Assembly: GCF_006381105.1 (NCBI RefSeq)
Contig: NZ_VDET01000014.1
Location: 144,753 to 208,752, forward strand
Origin: Flavicella sediminum
GTDB lineage: Bacteria; Bacteroidota; Bacteroidia; Flavobacteriales; Flavobacteriaceae
Direction: 5' to 3'
Length of the DNA stretch: 64,000 nt
In this document: piece after piece, positions 47,284 through 56,520 of the stretch
Numbering within the stretch: the first letter of the stretch is position 1
How the letters are laid out: each line of letters starts with the position of its first letter
Notes under the pieces: generated by a model
The model's database searches: none
What the model was told of the DNA's origin: nothing
Seen by the model: the letters and a program-made list of their open reading frames with translations, nothing else
Translations under genes and position numbers: made by a program

Positions 47284-48279
47284 CTAGCTATTTTTCATAA
47301 ATCGTCTAATAGCTACCCATTGTTTAAGCATGTCTCTTGCGTCTTGTGCGGGATAGCCTAAAACAGTTTTACCTGCTTCAACATCGCCAATAACACCAGA
47401 ACCAGCACCAACTTTTGCTCCAGAATGTATGGTCGTATGATCTTTAATAGAAGCGCTACCGCCAATAATAACACCGTCACCAAGGGTAACGGAACCTGCT
47501 AGTCCACTATGACCTGCCATGATGCATGAGCGACCCATAATGCTATTATGTGCAATTTGAACTAGGTTGTCTATTTTACAGCCATCACCAATTATTGTAG
47601 CACTAAATTTAGCCCTATCAACACAAGAATTTGCACCTATTTCTACATAATGTCCAATAATAACATTTCCTATTTGAGGAATTTTTGTCAATCCTCTACC
47701 ATCCTCACTCGGTCTGTATCCAAATCCATCTGCACCGATACTTACATTGGTGTGAAAAATGCAATGGCTACCAATAATACAACGTTCTCGGATGCACGTT
47801 CCAGACCAAACAACGGTATGAGCACCGATTATGGTTTCATCAAAAACACAAACATTGGGATATAAAATTACATGGTCTCCTAGTTCTACATCTTTACCGA
47901 CATAACAATTGGCACCTATTTTACAACCTTTACCAAGTATTGCTGTTTCATGTACAACCGCAGTAGCGTGTATGTCGACATCAAAAACGGGAGTACTAGG
48001 TTGAAAAAGCTCTAATATTTTGGCCATGGCCAAATCCACATTTTTCACTTTGATAAACGCACGATTCTCACCAGGTTCAATGTTAATATTTGTATGAACT
48101 AAGGTAACAGCTGCTTCTGAATCTTTCCAAAATTTCGCATATTTATTACAGCCAATAAAGGTAATATGATTTTGATTTGCTTTTTTTATTTCTTCAGCTC
48201 CTTCAATATTATGAGAAGTATAACCAATTAATTCTCCTTGTAAAAGGGCATTGATTTCTGTAATAGTATAAGATGACAT
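47284..48279 (-). CDS. lpxD: UDP-3-O-acylglucosamine N-acyltransferase (LpxD), probably a second copy
   Basis: 331 residues from the ATG at 48279; an upstream in-frame start at 48315 adds a non-conserved leader. An N-terminal uridine-binding domain (about 1-100) is followed by a left-handed beta-helix of hexapeptide repeats (about 103-300) with the catalytic His244 in the QIAHN motif. The C-terminal helix ends in [10 protein letters not shown]. It transfers an acyl chain to the 2-amino group in lipid A synthesis. No lpxA, lpxB or fabZ is adjacent, so I infer that the canonical lpxD lies elsewhere. Confidence 0.9.
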   Translation of the reverse strand: MSSYTITEINALLQGELIGYTSHNIEGAEEIKKANQNHITFIGCNKYAKFWKDSEAAVTLVHTNINIEPGENRAFIKVKNVDLAMAKILELFQPSTPVFDVDIHATAVVHETAILGKGCKIGANCYVGKDVELGDHVILYPNVCVFDETIIGAHTVVWSGTCIRERCIIGSHCIFHTNVSIGADGFGYRPSEDGRGLTKIPQIGNVIIGHYVEIGANSCVDRAKFSATIIGDGCKIDNLVQIAHNSIMGRSCIMAGHSGLAGSVTLGDGVIIGGSASIKDHTTIHSGAKVGAGSGVIGDVEAGKTVLGYPAQDARDMLKQWVAIRRFMKNS

Positions 48280-48497
48280 ATATAATTTGGTTACGGGTGG
48301 TTGATTGCATGTCAAGTTAGATAAAATAAAGTGATATCTACTATTTTTTGTTTTTAATACTTATGATGAATTTCTGGATGTTTTTCTGTAAAGAATGTAG
48401 TTTAAGGTGTTGTTATGTAGTTGATTAGTTTAATTTTGAACTCCGTTTGAAATTAAAAAGAGAAAGTTTTTTATTTAAATTATTCCTTCTTTTTAGT

Positions 48498-49394
48498 TCA
48501 ATTCACTCCGTGAACATTCATTTTTAAGGTGTATATGGAAGTTCGAGCGGTAATAAAAAGGATATTTTTATGTTTTCCGCCAAAACAGACATTGCTTGGT
48601 TTTTCCGGAGTTTCAATTTCTTGAATTAATTTACCGTTTGGATTGTAGACCCATATTTTTCCAGAAGTTAAATAAATATTTCCTAAATGGTCTAGGGTCA
48701 TTCCATCACTGCCATGAGGTGCAAAAAAAGTTTTATTGGTTAGTTGACCTTCAATTCCTATAGTATACTTCCATATTTTTTTGTCTTGAATATCTGCTAC
48801 ATAAAGTGTTTTTCCATCAGGAGTTCCGATAATTCCGTTAGGTTTTTTAAAATCATTTATAACTCTTGTAATTGCACCGTTTGTACTTACAAAATACACG
48901 CCTTGGGTTTCTTGAATTTCTTTATGGTTTTTAGCCCACCATTTTCTAGGATAATAAGGGTCTGTAAAATAGATACCTCCATTTGGTGCAATCCATAAAT
49001 CGTTAGGAGCGTTTAAATGTTTGTCTTCAAAATTTTCATGGAGCACTTGTATGTTTTTATTTTTATCGAAGTAAATAAGTTGGTTGTCTTCATCGGCACA
49101 GGCCAGTAGCTGTTGCTTTTTATTGAAGTACATTCCATTTGATCTTTTGGTGCCTTCTAAAAATAAAGAAACCCCTTTTTGGGAATCCCAAATATGAATT
49201 TTATCGTTGGGTTGATCTGTAAAATAGACTTGTCCTTTGGCATTAACTGCAGGTCCTTCTGTAAATTTAAAACCGGTGGCTGCCAGTTGAATTTTTCCTT
49301 TAGTAATAGGAAGGTTCTTTTTGATATTGGATTTACAAAAGGATAAAAGCAGGATACAAAGTAAATAAAGTTTGATACTGATAATCTTTTTCAT
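48498..49394 (-). CDS. SMP-30/gluconolactonase-like beta-propeller lipoprotein
   Basis: 298 residues. A lipobox-like N-terminus (LLLSFC, Cys20) is followed by a six-bladed propeller of the SMP-30 type (FTEGPAVNAKGQVYFTD, APNDLWIAPNGGIYFTDP, KPNGIIGTPDGKTLYVAD, GSDGMTLDHLGNIYLTSG). The NxD-type metal residues of lactonases are present. Likely a surface or periplasmic lactonase. The substrate cannot be told from sequence. Confidence 0.88.
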   Translation of the reverse strand: MKKIISIKLYLLCILLLSFCKSNIKKNLPITKGKIQLAATGFKFTEGPAVNAKGQVYFTDQPNDKIHIWDSQKGVSLFLEGTKRSNGMYFNKKQQLLACADEDNQLIYFDKNKNIQVLHENFEDKHLNAPNDLWIAPNGGIYFTDPYYPRKWWAKNHKEIQETQGVYFVSTNGAITRVINDFKKPNGIIGTPDGKTLYVADIQDKKIWKYTIGIEGQLTNKTFFAPHGSDGMTLDHLGNIYLTSGKIWVYNPNGKLIQEIETPEKPSNVCFGGKHKNILFITARTSIYTLKMNVHGVN

Positions 49395-49430
49395 AGAATA
49401 TTTTTAGGTTTTAAAAATAGGGAATCCAAT

Positions 49431-49988
49431 TTAATCTTTTTTGATCCACATTGGATTGGATATTAGAACAAGTTTGTTGGTTTCACAAGTTGAAATATGT
49501 GCTCCTGGAATATATCCAGTACTTTTTAAAAATTCTTTAGTGATTTCTCCTCCTGTAAATTTGAATGTTTTTTTGAATAGTTTTACCCAATCTTCTATTT
49601 GTAAAGGAAATTGCTGATCGAGCCAATTTTTAAAGGAGCCATGTTCTTTTTGTAATTCTATTATTTTTTTAGCATTGAAAATGGTCGCATTTATTTTTAA
49701 TTTATTTCTGATGATTCCTGTATCGGAGAGGAGTCTTTGGATATCTACATCAGTATAATTTGCCACTTGGTTTATATTGAAATTTGAAAATGCTTTTCTA
49801 AAGTTTTCTTGTTTTTTTAGTATGGTGGTCCAAGATAATCCGGCTTGGTTGATTTCTAAAATTAAACGACAAAATAATTCATCATCGCTATGAATTGGAT
49901 ATCCGTATTGATTGTCATGGTAGATTCTGTGTAGATTGTCCTTATCCAAAGATGCTACAAATTCGCAGTAAGAATTTGGTTTTTCCAT
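49431..49988 (-). CDS. tag: DNA-3-methyladenine glycosylase I (Tag)
   Basis: 185 residues, the usual length. It has the family N-terminus with Cys8, the RIYHDNQYGYPIHSDDELF block, the LSWTTILKKQENFRKAF block and the C-terminal GAHISTC motif, which with Cys8 and the first His forms the zinc site. Removes 3-methyladenine from alkylated DNA. It lies 36 bp after the SMP-30 gene start, on the same strand, but no functional link is evident. Confidence 0.93.
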   Translation of the reverse strand: MEKPNSYCEFVASLDKDNLHRIYHDNQYGYPIHSDDELFCRLILEINQAGLSWTTILKKQENFRKAFSNFNINQVANYTDVDIQRLLSDTGIIRNKLKINATIFNAKKIIELQKEHGSFKNWLDQQFPLQIEDWVKLFKKTFKFTGGEITKEFLKSTGYIPGAHISTCETNKLVLISNPMWIKKD

Positions 49989-50023
49989 TTCGTGAAGTTA
50001 GTTGTTGGGAACAAATTTTCTAA

Positions 50024-50305
50024 TTAAAAGTATTTCATCCACAACCACTGTAAAAAGAAGTAAATTGTGATGAGTATAATCAGTGTGCTTAAAATAATGC
50101 GAAGATTACGTTTGTTGTTTTCCTGAATTATTTTGTCTTTAATAGCTTTTAGTTGTTTGGGTGAAGCTTTTTTTTGAAGTAATTTATCAAGTTTTGTTTG
50201 CTGTTTAGAAACGGAGTGATCCCTTTCAAAATAAGATTTTCTTTTGGTTCGGGCATTGTTTTTAATCGAAGTAATCATTGCCGCTACGGAACCTCCAAAA
50301 CTCAT
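50024..50305 (-). CDS. Small single-span membrane protein of unknown function
   Basis: 93 residues. A basic, Gln/Lys-rich helical region (about 15-68, coiled-coil-like) precedes one C-terminal transmembrane helix (IILSTLIILITIYFFLQWLW). The N-terminus MSFGGSVAAMITSIKNNARTK occurs in a small flavobacterial family without a known role. It probably sits in the inner membrane with the basic domain in the cytoplasm. It is 35 bp before the Tag gene start. Confidence 0.7.
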   Translation of the reverse strand: MSFGGSVAAMITSIKNNARTKRKSYFERDHSVSKQQTKLDKLLQKKASPKQLKAIKDKIIQENNKRNLRIILSTLIILITIYFFLQWLWMKYF

Positions 50306-50374
50306 GTAATTAAAATTTTAATAGTTGGTAATCCTACTGAATTTCATTCTTCTTTAAAAATGAAATTCAATATA

Positions 50375-50689
50375 TTAATGATATGTTTTACTGGCCAATT
50401 GATCTTCTATAAGCTCTAATTTATCAATAATTTTAAATTCTAAACATGCAGCTCTCATCTTATTTCTTAGTTCGATAGATTCTTCTGGTAAATTATTCCC
50501 TGAATTATGAAAGGTATCCGAATTAGGCCATTGTGCATAGGCAATAAAAGTGTTTTCACTTTGTTTGTGTATTCTAGAGCCAAGGCTGTTTTCATATTGA
50601 TAAATCATTCGCGTTAATTTGCTCCAGCATTTTAAAAATCTGTCATTCTGACCAGGTTTAATTTTAAAAGAATAAATGACAACGAACAT
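50375..50689 (-). CDS. Antibiotic biosynthesis monooxygenase (ABM)-fold protein
   Basis: 104 residues with a ferredoxin-like dimeric alpha/beta-barrel pattern: FVVIYSFKIKPGQNDRFLKCW at the start and FIAYAQWPNSDTF in the middle. ABM-fold proteins are small cofactor-free oxygenases or heme/quinol-related enzymes, and the specific reaction cannot be inferred here. Confidence 0.8.
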   Translation of the reverse strand: MFVVIYSFKIKPGQNDRFLKCWSKLTRMIYQYENSLGSRIHKQSENTFIAYAQWPNSDTFHNSGNNLPEESIELRNKMRAACLEFKIIDKLELIEDQLASKTYH

Positions 50690-50793
50690 ATTTTTATTTT
50701 TTTCTTAATAGCTTTAAAAATACTTAATTTGAAATAAGGATCATAGTAGACAGAAATAACTTTTTGTTGAAGTCCTAATACAATACATGAATT

Positions 50794-51549
50794 TTATTTC
50801 GTAGCGTGTTTCACTTTTTTACGTTGTTTATACTTTCTTTTCGTTTTTATTAATTTGTATCTAAAATCATCATAAAATAAACTTATAAGTAAAATAAACG
50901 CAGCAAAAATTAAAGTATTTAATTTTAAATCAAGTCTAGAATAAAAGAATCCGCCGGTTAATCCACCTGCAAAAAAGAAGATGATGATATAAATTCTAAG
51001 TTTGATATTGGCTTTTAGTTTTGCTTTATTAGGGTGTGATTTAGGAAAAAACAATTGTGAAATATCAATTCCTAAATCGGTAAAAAGTCCGGTTAGGTGG
51101 GTTGTACGTACCACCGCATTAGAAATTTTGGTCACCAAAGAATTTTGAAGTCCCATTGCAAATAGAAGCGCACAGACGATAAAATCGGAATATTTCATTT
51201 CAATAAGGTTGCTTAAGAGTGCTATAATTATTAAAATTAGTGATTCAATTAAGGTTGGGAGCAGAAAAACATTCAGCTTTTTATTTTCTTTGAATTGCTC
51301 AATTAGAAAGCTCGATAAAAATGAACCAAATAAAAATGAAAAAATATAAAGAAAATAGATGGTTCCCTTCCAAAATTGAAAAGTAGCGAGATCATTGATA
51401 AACAGCGCAAAATGTCCCGTAACATTGGTTGTTAATTGTTTGAAAGACAGAAATCCCGTAACATTTACAATTCCTGCAACGAATGAGAGAATTGTAGCGA
51501 TTCGTAAATTATGTTTTAAAGTTCTACTTCTTCCTTGATGTCTAAACAC
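50794..51549 (-). CDS. YoaK/DUF1275 family membrane protein
   Basis: 251 residues from a GTG start at 51549 (VFRHQGRSRTLKHN), where family similarity begins. The frame is open to a TTG at 51645, but those 32 residues look non-coding. Six or so transmembrane helices carry the family motifs FVAGIVNVTGF, TTNVTGHFA, GLQNSLVTKIS and VVRTTHLTGLFTDLG. A probable transporter of unknown substrate. Confidence 0.88.
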   Translation of the reverse strand: MFRHQGRSRTLKHNLRIATILSFVAGIVNVTGFLSFKQLTTNVTGHFALFINDLATFQFWKGTIYFLYIFSFLFGSFLSSFLIEQFKENKKLNVFLLPTLIESLILIIIALLSNLIEMKYSDFIVCALLFAMGLQNSLVTKISNAVVRTTHLTGLFTDLGIDISQLFFPKSHPNKAKLKANIKLRIYIIIFFFAGGLTGGFFYSRLDLKLNTLIFAAFILLISLFYDDFRYKLIKTKRKYKQRKKVKHATK

Positions 51550-51823
51550 GCAATAGCTATTTAATTCGGTTTCTGTTTTACAAATTGGTATTGGCAAGAA
51601 TTGTGGCAATAGTACATTGTTGCTAAGGGATGTTTCCAAAACCAAATTTCTACTTTTTTGTTTTTATTCTTGACGATCTAAAATTACTTAAATTAGTATA
51701 GGTGGCATAGAAAAGGGATACAAACCTTTGATATATTCATAAAAAATGTCCTTTTAAATTCAAGCATTGCTGGCTACTAACCTTAATTTTTTCTGCTAGT
51801 CATGATGCTAGTAGGAACTTTTT

Positions 51824-52405
51824 TTATTGAAATTGTTTTGGCATCAACTTCCGACTTGCATTTAAGGCGATTTCTACGATTCTTTTTTTTCTGGTCTCTT
51901 TTCGTTTGGCTGAAACTATCCAATATAAGAGTATCTTTTTTGAAGATTTACTTAAACCCTTAAAATAGTCGTTTGCCTCCTTGTATTTTTCAAATTCAAC
52001 TTGTAAATCTTCTGGTATTTTAAGAGCTTCCACTTCGTCTAAAATGGTCCATGAACCATTTGTTTTTGCAATTTCAATACTTTTAGAACCTGCGTCAGTC
52101 ATTAATCCTTCTGCAATTAAAAGTTTTACTTTGTCTTTGTTTATTTTAGACCATGTACTGTTAGGTTTCCTTTTACTGAAGTATTGCATATAGCTTTCAG
52201 CATCAATAGTTTTCTTTGTACTATCAATCCATCCATAGCATAGCGCTTCGTCAACCGCGTCACTCCAACTTAAAGTAGGCTTTTTTGTTGAGGATTTATA
52301 GTAAACAAGCCAAATAGACTGTTTTGATTGATGGTTTTTAGCTAACCATTTTCTCCATGCTGTTCGGCTTATAGGACAAAATGTTTCTATTTCCTTTTTG
52401 GTCAT
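51824..52405 (-). CDS. YdeI/OmpD-associated family protein
   Basis: 193 residues. Conserved blocks: WRKWLAKNHQSKQSIWLVYYK, AVDEALCYGWIDS, YFSKRKPNSTWSKINK, and the C-terminal basic segment LLYWIVSAKRKETRKKRIVE. The family is linked to stress and antimicrobial resistance in some bacteria, but its biochemistry is unclear. A single gene unit. Confidence 0.88.
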   Translation of the reverse strand: MTKKEIETFCPISRTAWRKWLAKNHQSKQSIWLVYYKSSTKKPTLSWSDAVDEALCYGWIDSTKKTIDAESYMQYFSKRKPNSTWSKINKDKVKLLIAEGLMTDAGSKSIEIAKTNGSWTILDEVEALKIPEDLQVEFEKYKEANDYFKGLSKSSKKILLYWIVSAKRKETRKKRIVEIALNASRKLMPKQFQ

Positions 52406-52603
52406 TTTTTATTGTTTCAATAGGATAATTAAATACAAATGTAAACAAGCACGCTGACAGCCCTATGTCAAGGGTAAAAAAATGTATGAATTTTGCCAAT
52501 TATTTTTTTTCATTTCTATGTTTGATCTCAAATTTACTCTAGCCCCTTTATGATCTATGAAAATAGTGAGGAGTAGCGTAAATAATTAACAGCTATTTTT
52601 TGT

Positions 52604-52930
52604 TTAATGTGAAACGACCTTTAGACCCACAATTGAGATGATTAATGTTGAAATAAAAAATAGGCGCCAAAATGTTGCGGGTTCCTTAAAAATATAAATC
52701 CCAATCAAAACAGTTCCAACAGCCCCAATACCTGTCCAAACCGCATATGCCGTACCAATAGGAAGTTGTTGAGTAGCTTTTAAAAGGAGAAGCATACTTG
52801 CTGCTAGGCAAGCAAAGAAACCGATGTACCAATAGGTGGATTCAATGCCTACGGCTTCCTTGGCTTTTCCAAGACATGCAGCAAAGGCTACTTCAAAAAG
52901 CCCCGCAATTATTAGGATTATCCAATTCAT
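52604..52930 (-). CDS. sugE: Small multidrug resistance family exporter, Gdx/SugE (guanidinium) type
   Basis: 108 residues and four transmembrane helices. The essential glutamate is Glu13 (AGLFEVAFA). The block PIGTAYAVWTGIGAVGTVL and the ending GLKVVSH fit the SugE/Gdx branch better than EmrE. Gdx proteins export guanidinium in exchange for protons. No guanidine riboswitch was recognised upstream. It is the last gene of a run with the ACT protein (10-bp gap) and the DJ-1-like protein. Confidence 0.88.
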   Translation of the reverse strand: MNWIILIIAGLFEVAFAACLGKAKEAVGIESTYWYIGFFACLAASMLLLLKATQQLPIGTAYAVWTGIGAVGTVLIGIYIFKEPATFWRLFFISTLIISIVGLKVVSH

Positions 52931-52940
52931 TTCTTATGTT

Positions 52941-53333
52941 TTATTCTGAAAATTTATTTAAAATTTCCATTGTCTTTTGAGTATCTTTTTTAGCTACAAA
53001 AATATGATCGTGATAATATGCCGCAACAACATTACAGCTAATTCCATTTTCTGATAAAGCTTTAGAAAAAGCTGCTGTTAACCCAACTGCTTCTAAAGAG
53101 GAATGTACTGTAAGAGTGATCCATGAAGTCACAAAAGAGTAGTCTAAATTTAGTTTGTCTGCTACTTTTTTTTCAGTAATAAGTGTCATGCTTTCTTCCT
53201 CTTTAAAAGTCATTATAATTTGACTTAAATTTAGTTGTTCCAAATTTTCGGTTTTACAAAATACAAATTCACCTGCATTGTGTTTTGGTTTCATTGATTT
53301 TAAAAGCGTCTCTAAATTTTTCTCTCCGCTCAT
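52941..53333 (-). CDS. ACT-domain protein
   Basis: 130 residues containing two ACT-like halves. The second is clearer (SWITLTVHSSLEAVGLTAAFSKALSENGISCNVVAAYYHDHIFV). Such stand-alone ACT proteins of about 130 residues are common and probably bind an amino acid. Its ATG directly abuts the stop of the DJ-1-like gene, so the two are co-transcribed. Confidence 0.85.
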   Translation of the reverse strand: MSGEKNLETLLKSMKPKHNAGEFVFCKTENLEQLNLSQIIMTFKEEESMTLITEKKVADKLNLDYSFVTSWITLTVHSSLEAVGLTAAFSKALSENGISCNVVAAYYHDHIFVAKKDTQKTMEILNKFSE

Positions 53334-54143
53334 TTATTTTAGGCTTTTCGTTAGTTTTTGTAATTCTGCTAAAGTAGCCTGTCCAACACTATGTGCCGAT
53401 TGTGGGTTTTGACCAGTAACCAATCTTTGATCAGTAACCACATGTTTGGTAAATGCAGCAGATTTTTCGAAAATAGCGCCACGTTCTTTTAATTCATCTT
53501 CTAATAAGTAAGGAACCACATTTTCTAATTGAACTTTAATTTCTTCTTCATTGGTAAAACCATTTACTTTTTTACCATCAACAAGATACAATCCGTTGCT
53601 TAATTTTATGTTTAATAAGCCAGAAGGTCCATGACAAACAGCACTTACGACGCCATTGTTTTCGTAGATTTTCCTAGCTATTTCTGCAATTTCCAAATTG
53701 TCTGCTAAATCCCACATAGCACCATGACCACCTGCATAATGAATGGCCACATAATCATCTGGATTCACTTCATTTGGTTTTTTTGTGTTTTCTACTTTGT
53801 AGCGATAACTATCGTTATCCCAAAATTTCTTATTGATAGAATCGGTCATGTCAAAAGCATCAACAGGAGCTTTTCCTCCTTTTGGACTAACGAAATCTAT
53901 TTCATAACCAGCAGTATGCAATACATCCCAAGGATGAGAGACTTCTCCCAAATAGTAGCCTGTTTTTTTCCCTGTATCTCCTTTTTTATCATGGCTTGTC
54001 ACCACAAATAATATTTTTTTTAAGGCTTTTGTTTCTGTTTTTATAGTTGAATTATTTGCTTTCTTTTTAGGGGTACACGCTATAAGAAGAACTGTAAATA
54101 ATAAGAGTAGAAGTAGTGTTTTAATTTTTACTGTGTTTGCCAT
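53334..54143 (-). CDS. DJ-1/PfpI (Hsp31/HchA-like) lipoprotein
   Basis: 269 residues. An N-terminal lipobox (LLIACT) precedes a class I glutamine-amidotransferase-like domain of the Hsp31 group: HPWDVLHTAGYEIDFVSPKGG, the YAGGHGAMWD oxyanion segment and the nucleophile elbow SAVCHGPSGLL with the catalytic Cys. Hsp31 relatives act as glyoxalase III or chaperone. Export to the envelope is less usual. First gene of an operon with the ACT and SMR genes. The Crp/Fnr gene lies upstream on the same strand. Confidence 0.9.
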   Translation of the reverse strand: MANTVKIKTLLLLLLFTVLLIACTPKKKANNSTIKTETKALKKILFVVTSHDKKGDTGKKTGYYLGEVSHPWDVLHTAGYEIDFVSPKGGKAPVDAFDMTDSINKKFWDNDSYRYKVENTKKPNEVNPDDYVAIHYAGGHGAMWDLADNLEIAEIARKIYENNGVVSAVCHGPSGLLNIKLSNGLYLVDGKKVNGFTNEEEIKVQLENVVPYLLEDELKERGAIFEKSAAFTKHVVTDQRLVTGQNPQSAHSVGQATLAELQKLTKSLK

Positions 54144-54287
54144 TTTTATGTCTATTTTAAAATTAGATTTTTTTCATTTATAAAAAAGGTAAAAAACAAT
54201 TTTACAGTTTTTCATAAAGAATAATTTACGAGAACAAAATTGCTAAACATTTAGAAGAAACAATTTAACAAATGATAAAAAGGAAAT

Positions 54288-54851
54288 TTATTTTATTTGG
54301 GCTCTAATTCTACTTAAACTAACTTGGGTTATGCCTAAATAAGAGGCAATATGCGATAATTGTACACGTTGTAAAATGCTAGGATAATTTTTTAGTAGAG
54401 CTAAGTACCTTTCGGTAGCGGTATTAAATTGCAATGCAATAAGTCGTTCTTCCGATTTTATAAGTTCTAGTTCAGCAAATTTACGTCCCCAGTTTGCAAT
54501 TTGAACATCTTCTAAAAATAGTTTTTGAAGCTTTTCTGTTTTTAATTCGTAGAGTTCGCAATCTTCTAATAACTCAACATCTTCGTAGCCTTTTTTATTG
54601 TTGACATAATTTTGCATGGAAACAATAGGATCACCTTCTTTGCCAAACCAAAAAGTAATTTGATGATCTTCTGAATAGGCATACGCTCTTGCTATTCCTT
54701 TTTTGATAAAATAAATACTTGTTTCAATTTTATTGGCTTTGAATAAAATATGTCCTTTTGGAAATTTAGTTTCAATAATAGAGTCCGTAATTAAGTTTTT
54801 AGACTTAGTTGACACAGGATATATATGATCAATAATTTGGTGTATTTCCAT
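54288..54851 (-). CDS. Crp/Fnr-family transcriptional regulator
   Basis: 187 residues. A cyclic-nucleotide-binding-type beta-barrel (about 15-120; GHILFKANKIETSIYFIKKGIARAYAY) is followed by a reduced C-terminal helix-turn-helix (RVQLSHIASYLGITQVSLSRIRAQI). No iron-sulfur cysteines, so it is not Fnr-like in sensing. It lies 144 bp before the DJ-1-like operon and may control it. A candidate -7 box on the minus strand (TAAATTTG, 54912-54919) lies about 60 bp upstream. Confidence 0.88.
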   Translation of the reverse strand: MEIHQIIDHIYPVSTKSKNLITDSIIETKFPKGHILFKANKIETSIYFIKKGIARAYAYSEDHQITFWFGKEGDPIVSMQNYVNNKKGYEDVELLEDCELYELKTEKLQKLFLEDVQIANWGRKFAELELIKSEERLIALQFNTATERYLALLKNYPSILQRVQLSHIASYLGITQVSLSRIRAQIK

Positions 54852-54944
54852 TTATGAGGATTGATTATTCTTTGGCTATTTCCGTAGCATTGAAGTTTAT
54901 TTCTAAAGTACCAAATTTATCATTTTATGTTTTAAAAGAAGTGT

Positions 54945-56021
54945 TTAGTTAATGAGTTTTCCTTTTTTTTCATTTAGATTCTCATTCCTAAATTCCTCAA
55001 ATGCATTTAAGTACATTGATTTTTCCATTTCTTCTTTCCATTTTTGTGAAACGTATTTGCTAACTTGAATTCTAGAGTCTACCTTGTTAAAGGTAGGGTT
55101 TGCAATCCACATTGGCTGAGATGCCCAATCAGAATTTATATAACTGAAGGCTTTTATGACATCGGAATTTTCATGTATTGTTTTGAAAAATGGTATGAAC
55201 CATTCTCTCCATATTGTTTTTTCTAGTTTTGCTTTTTTTAAATCAGAATCGAAGTATAAATTATCTATTTGTCTTACCGGAGTGGCTTCAGAAATAAATA
55301 CGGGCTTTTTATGTTTTCTAGCAAAAACAATCATTTCTTGATCAGGTTGCCCAAAGTAGGAGTAGGCGCACCAATCAACCAAAGCATCACCAGGATACCA
55401 TTCTTCTAAAACCTTTTGATTAGAGCCTGTTCCCTTAGATTGCCAAACAAAAGCAACATTATTTACTTTTTCAGTTTGGAAAATAGAGTGTAATCTTTTC
55501 CATGAATTTAGATAATGCTTCTTCTTATAATGATTCCAATCCCAGCCATCAAATTCGTAGCCTACTCTTAAGAAGACAGGACGTTTGGTCGATTTAATCC
55601 AATGAGCGAGCTCTATAATTAAGTAATCAAGTTTTCCTTTTGCAATATCTTTTTCATGATTTACAAAAGACAAACCAATTGCGAATGCGCTATTTTGATA
55701 TGTGGAATTTTGAAGATAAAGATTGGCCCATGAATCTCCTGCTCCCCAATTAGCTTTTGTTTTTAAGCCATCAAGGCCTTTATTGTAGTGACCAAAAGAT
55801 TCATTATTAGGAGCTAAATTTGTGTAGATTGTGATACCAGCAGGAGTGTCAAAATAATCAGAGTAACCATTGTTATAATCATCTAATCCGCCAGTAGCTT
55901 CTAAATCTTGTCCAATAAACACATAACATTGGCCATTTTTTGGTTCGAATTTTTGTGCAAATAGTAGGGTGTAGTTACATGAAAGAAATAGGATGGTAAA
56001 AATTAAACTATTGAATTTCAT
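54945..56021 (-). CDS. Secreted GH26-like glycoside hydrolase
   Basis: 358 residues with a signal peptide ending at LLFAQ. The barrel carries RVGYEFDGWDWNHY, with candidate acid/base Glu156, and FISEATP, with candidate nucleophile Glu245. The order and setting fit the GH26 / clan GH-A pattern, though the family's GHE signature is altered. No T9SS tail or lipobox, so it may be periplasmic. Likely acts on a beta-linked mannan- or xylan-type glycan, which is an inference. The neighbour at 56521 has a glycan-binding-type module. Confidence 0.72.
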   Translation of the reverse strand: MKFNSLIFTILFLSCNYTLLFAQKFEPKNGQCYVFIGQDLEATGGLDDYNNGYSDYFDTPAGITIYTNLAPNNESFGHYNKGLDGLKTKANWGAGDSWANLYLQNSTYQNSAFAIGLSFVNHEKDIAKGKLDYLIIELAHWIKSTKRPVFLRVGYEFDGWDWNHYKKKHYLNSWKRLHSIFQTEKVNNVAFVWQSKGTGSNQKVLEEWYPGDALVDWCAYSYFGQPDQEMIVFARKHKKPVFISEATPVRQIDNLYFDSDLKKAKLEKTIWREWFIPFFKTIHENSDVIKAFSYINSDWASQPMWIANPTFNKVDSRIQVSKYVSQKWKEEMEKSMYLNAFEEFRNENLNEKKGKLIN

Positions 56022-56520
56022 GTTTTTTTTATGAATAACATTTCTTTGTTTGTGCGTTGATGGTCTTTAGTTTTTTAGCGAAACACTATGTTTATCCTCA
56101 TTCTATATTTTTATTAAGCTTTCGATTAAAAATACTTAAATAAATATAAGTGCCCTAGTAAACAGGTAGGAACCTTTGGGTAAAATATTTAAAAAAGAAG
56201 GAAGACCTACGATTTCTCGTAAGTCTTTCTAACAGGATGAGGAGTAGATTAGAGTTGAAGGAACATTCTCTTTGCTGCCTTTTTGTAAAAGTTTAATGAT
56301 CTATGTTTTTATTTCAACCGAAGCATATAGCTCATGGCTATAAGAATAAAATCTGCTTGCTTGTTCCTCCATTCGGTCAGCAATTTTTTCCAAGAATAGT
56401 GTTTCTAATATGATAACACTACTTAGAAATTTTGCAATAAATATTATTTCTTCAAAACTGTTAGCTACTTTTTTATAAGAATGTCTCGCAGAATTGAAGG
56501 CGATTATCCATATAATAAAA
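56022..56520. other. Intergenic region with a terminator-like hairpin and a start-less open frame
   Basis: 499 bp. An imperfect 10-bp stem near 56203-56226 is followed on the minus strand by a T-run (near 56190-56200), suggesting the end of the transcript from 56521-57978. Between them, minus-strand bases about 56540 to 56301 are open for some 80 codons without an ATG before residue 55 or so (readable part NSARHSYKKVANSFEEIIF, ending SVEIKT). I recognise no homology. It may be a gene remnant or chance. Confidence 0.4.

Noticed and set aside
52406..52603. Guanidine riboswitch upstream of the Gdx/SugE-type gene
   Set aside because: The exporter is the last gene of an operon with a 10-bp gap before it, and this region lies downstream of its stop codon. 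No riboswitch motif was recognised upstream of the operon either.
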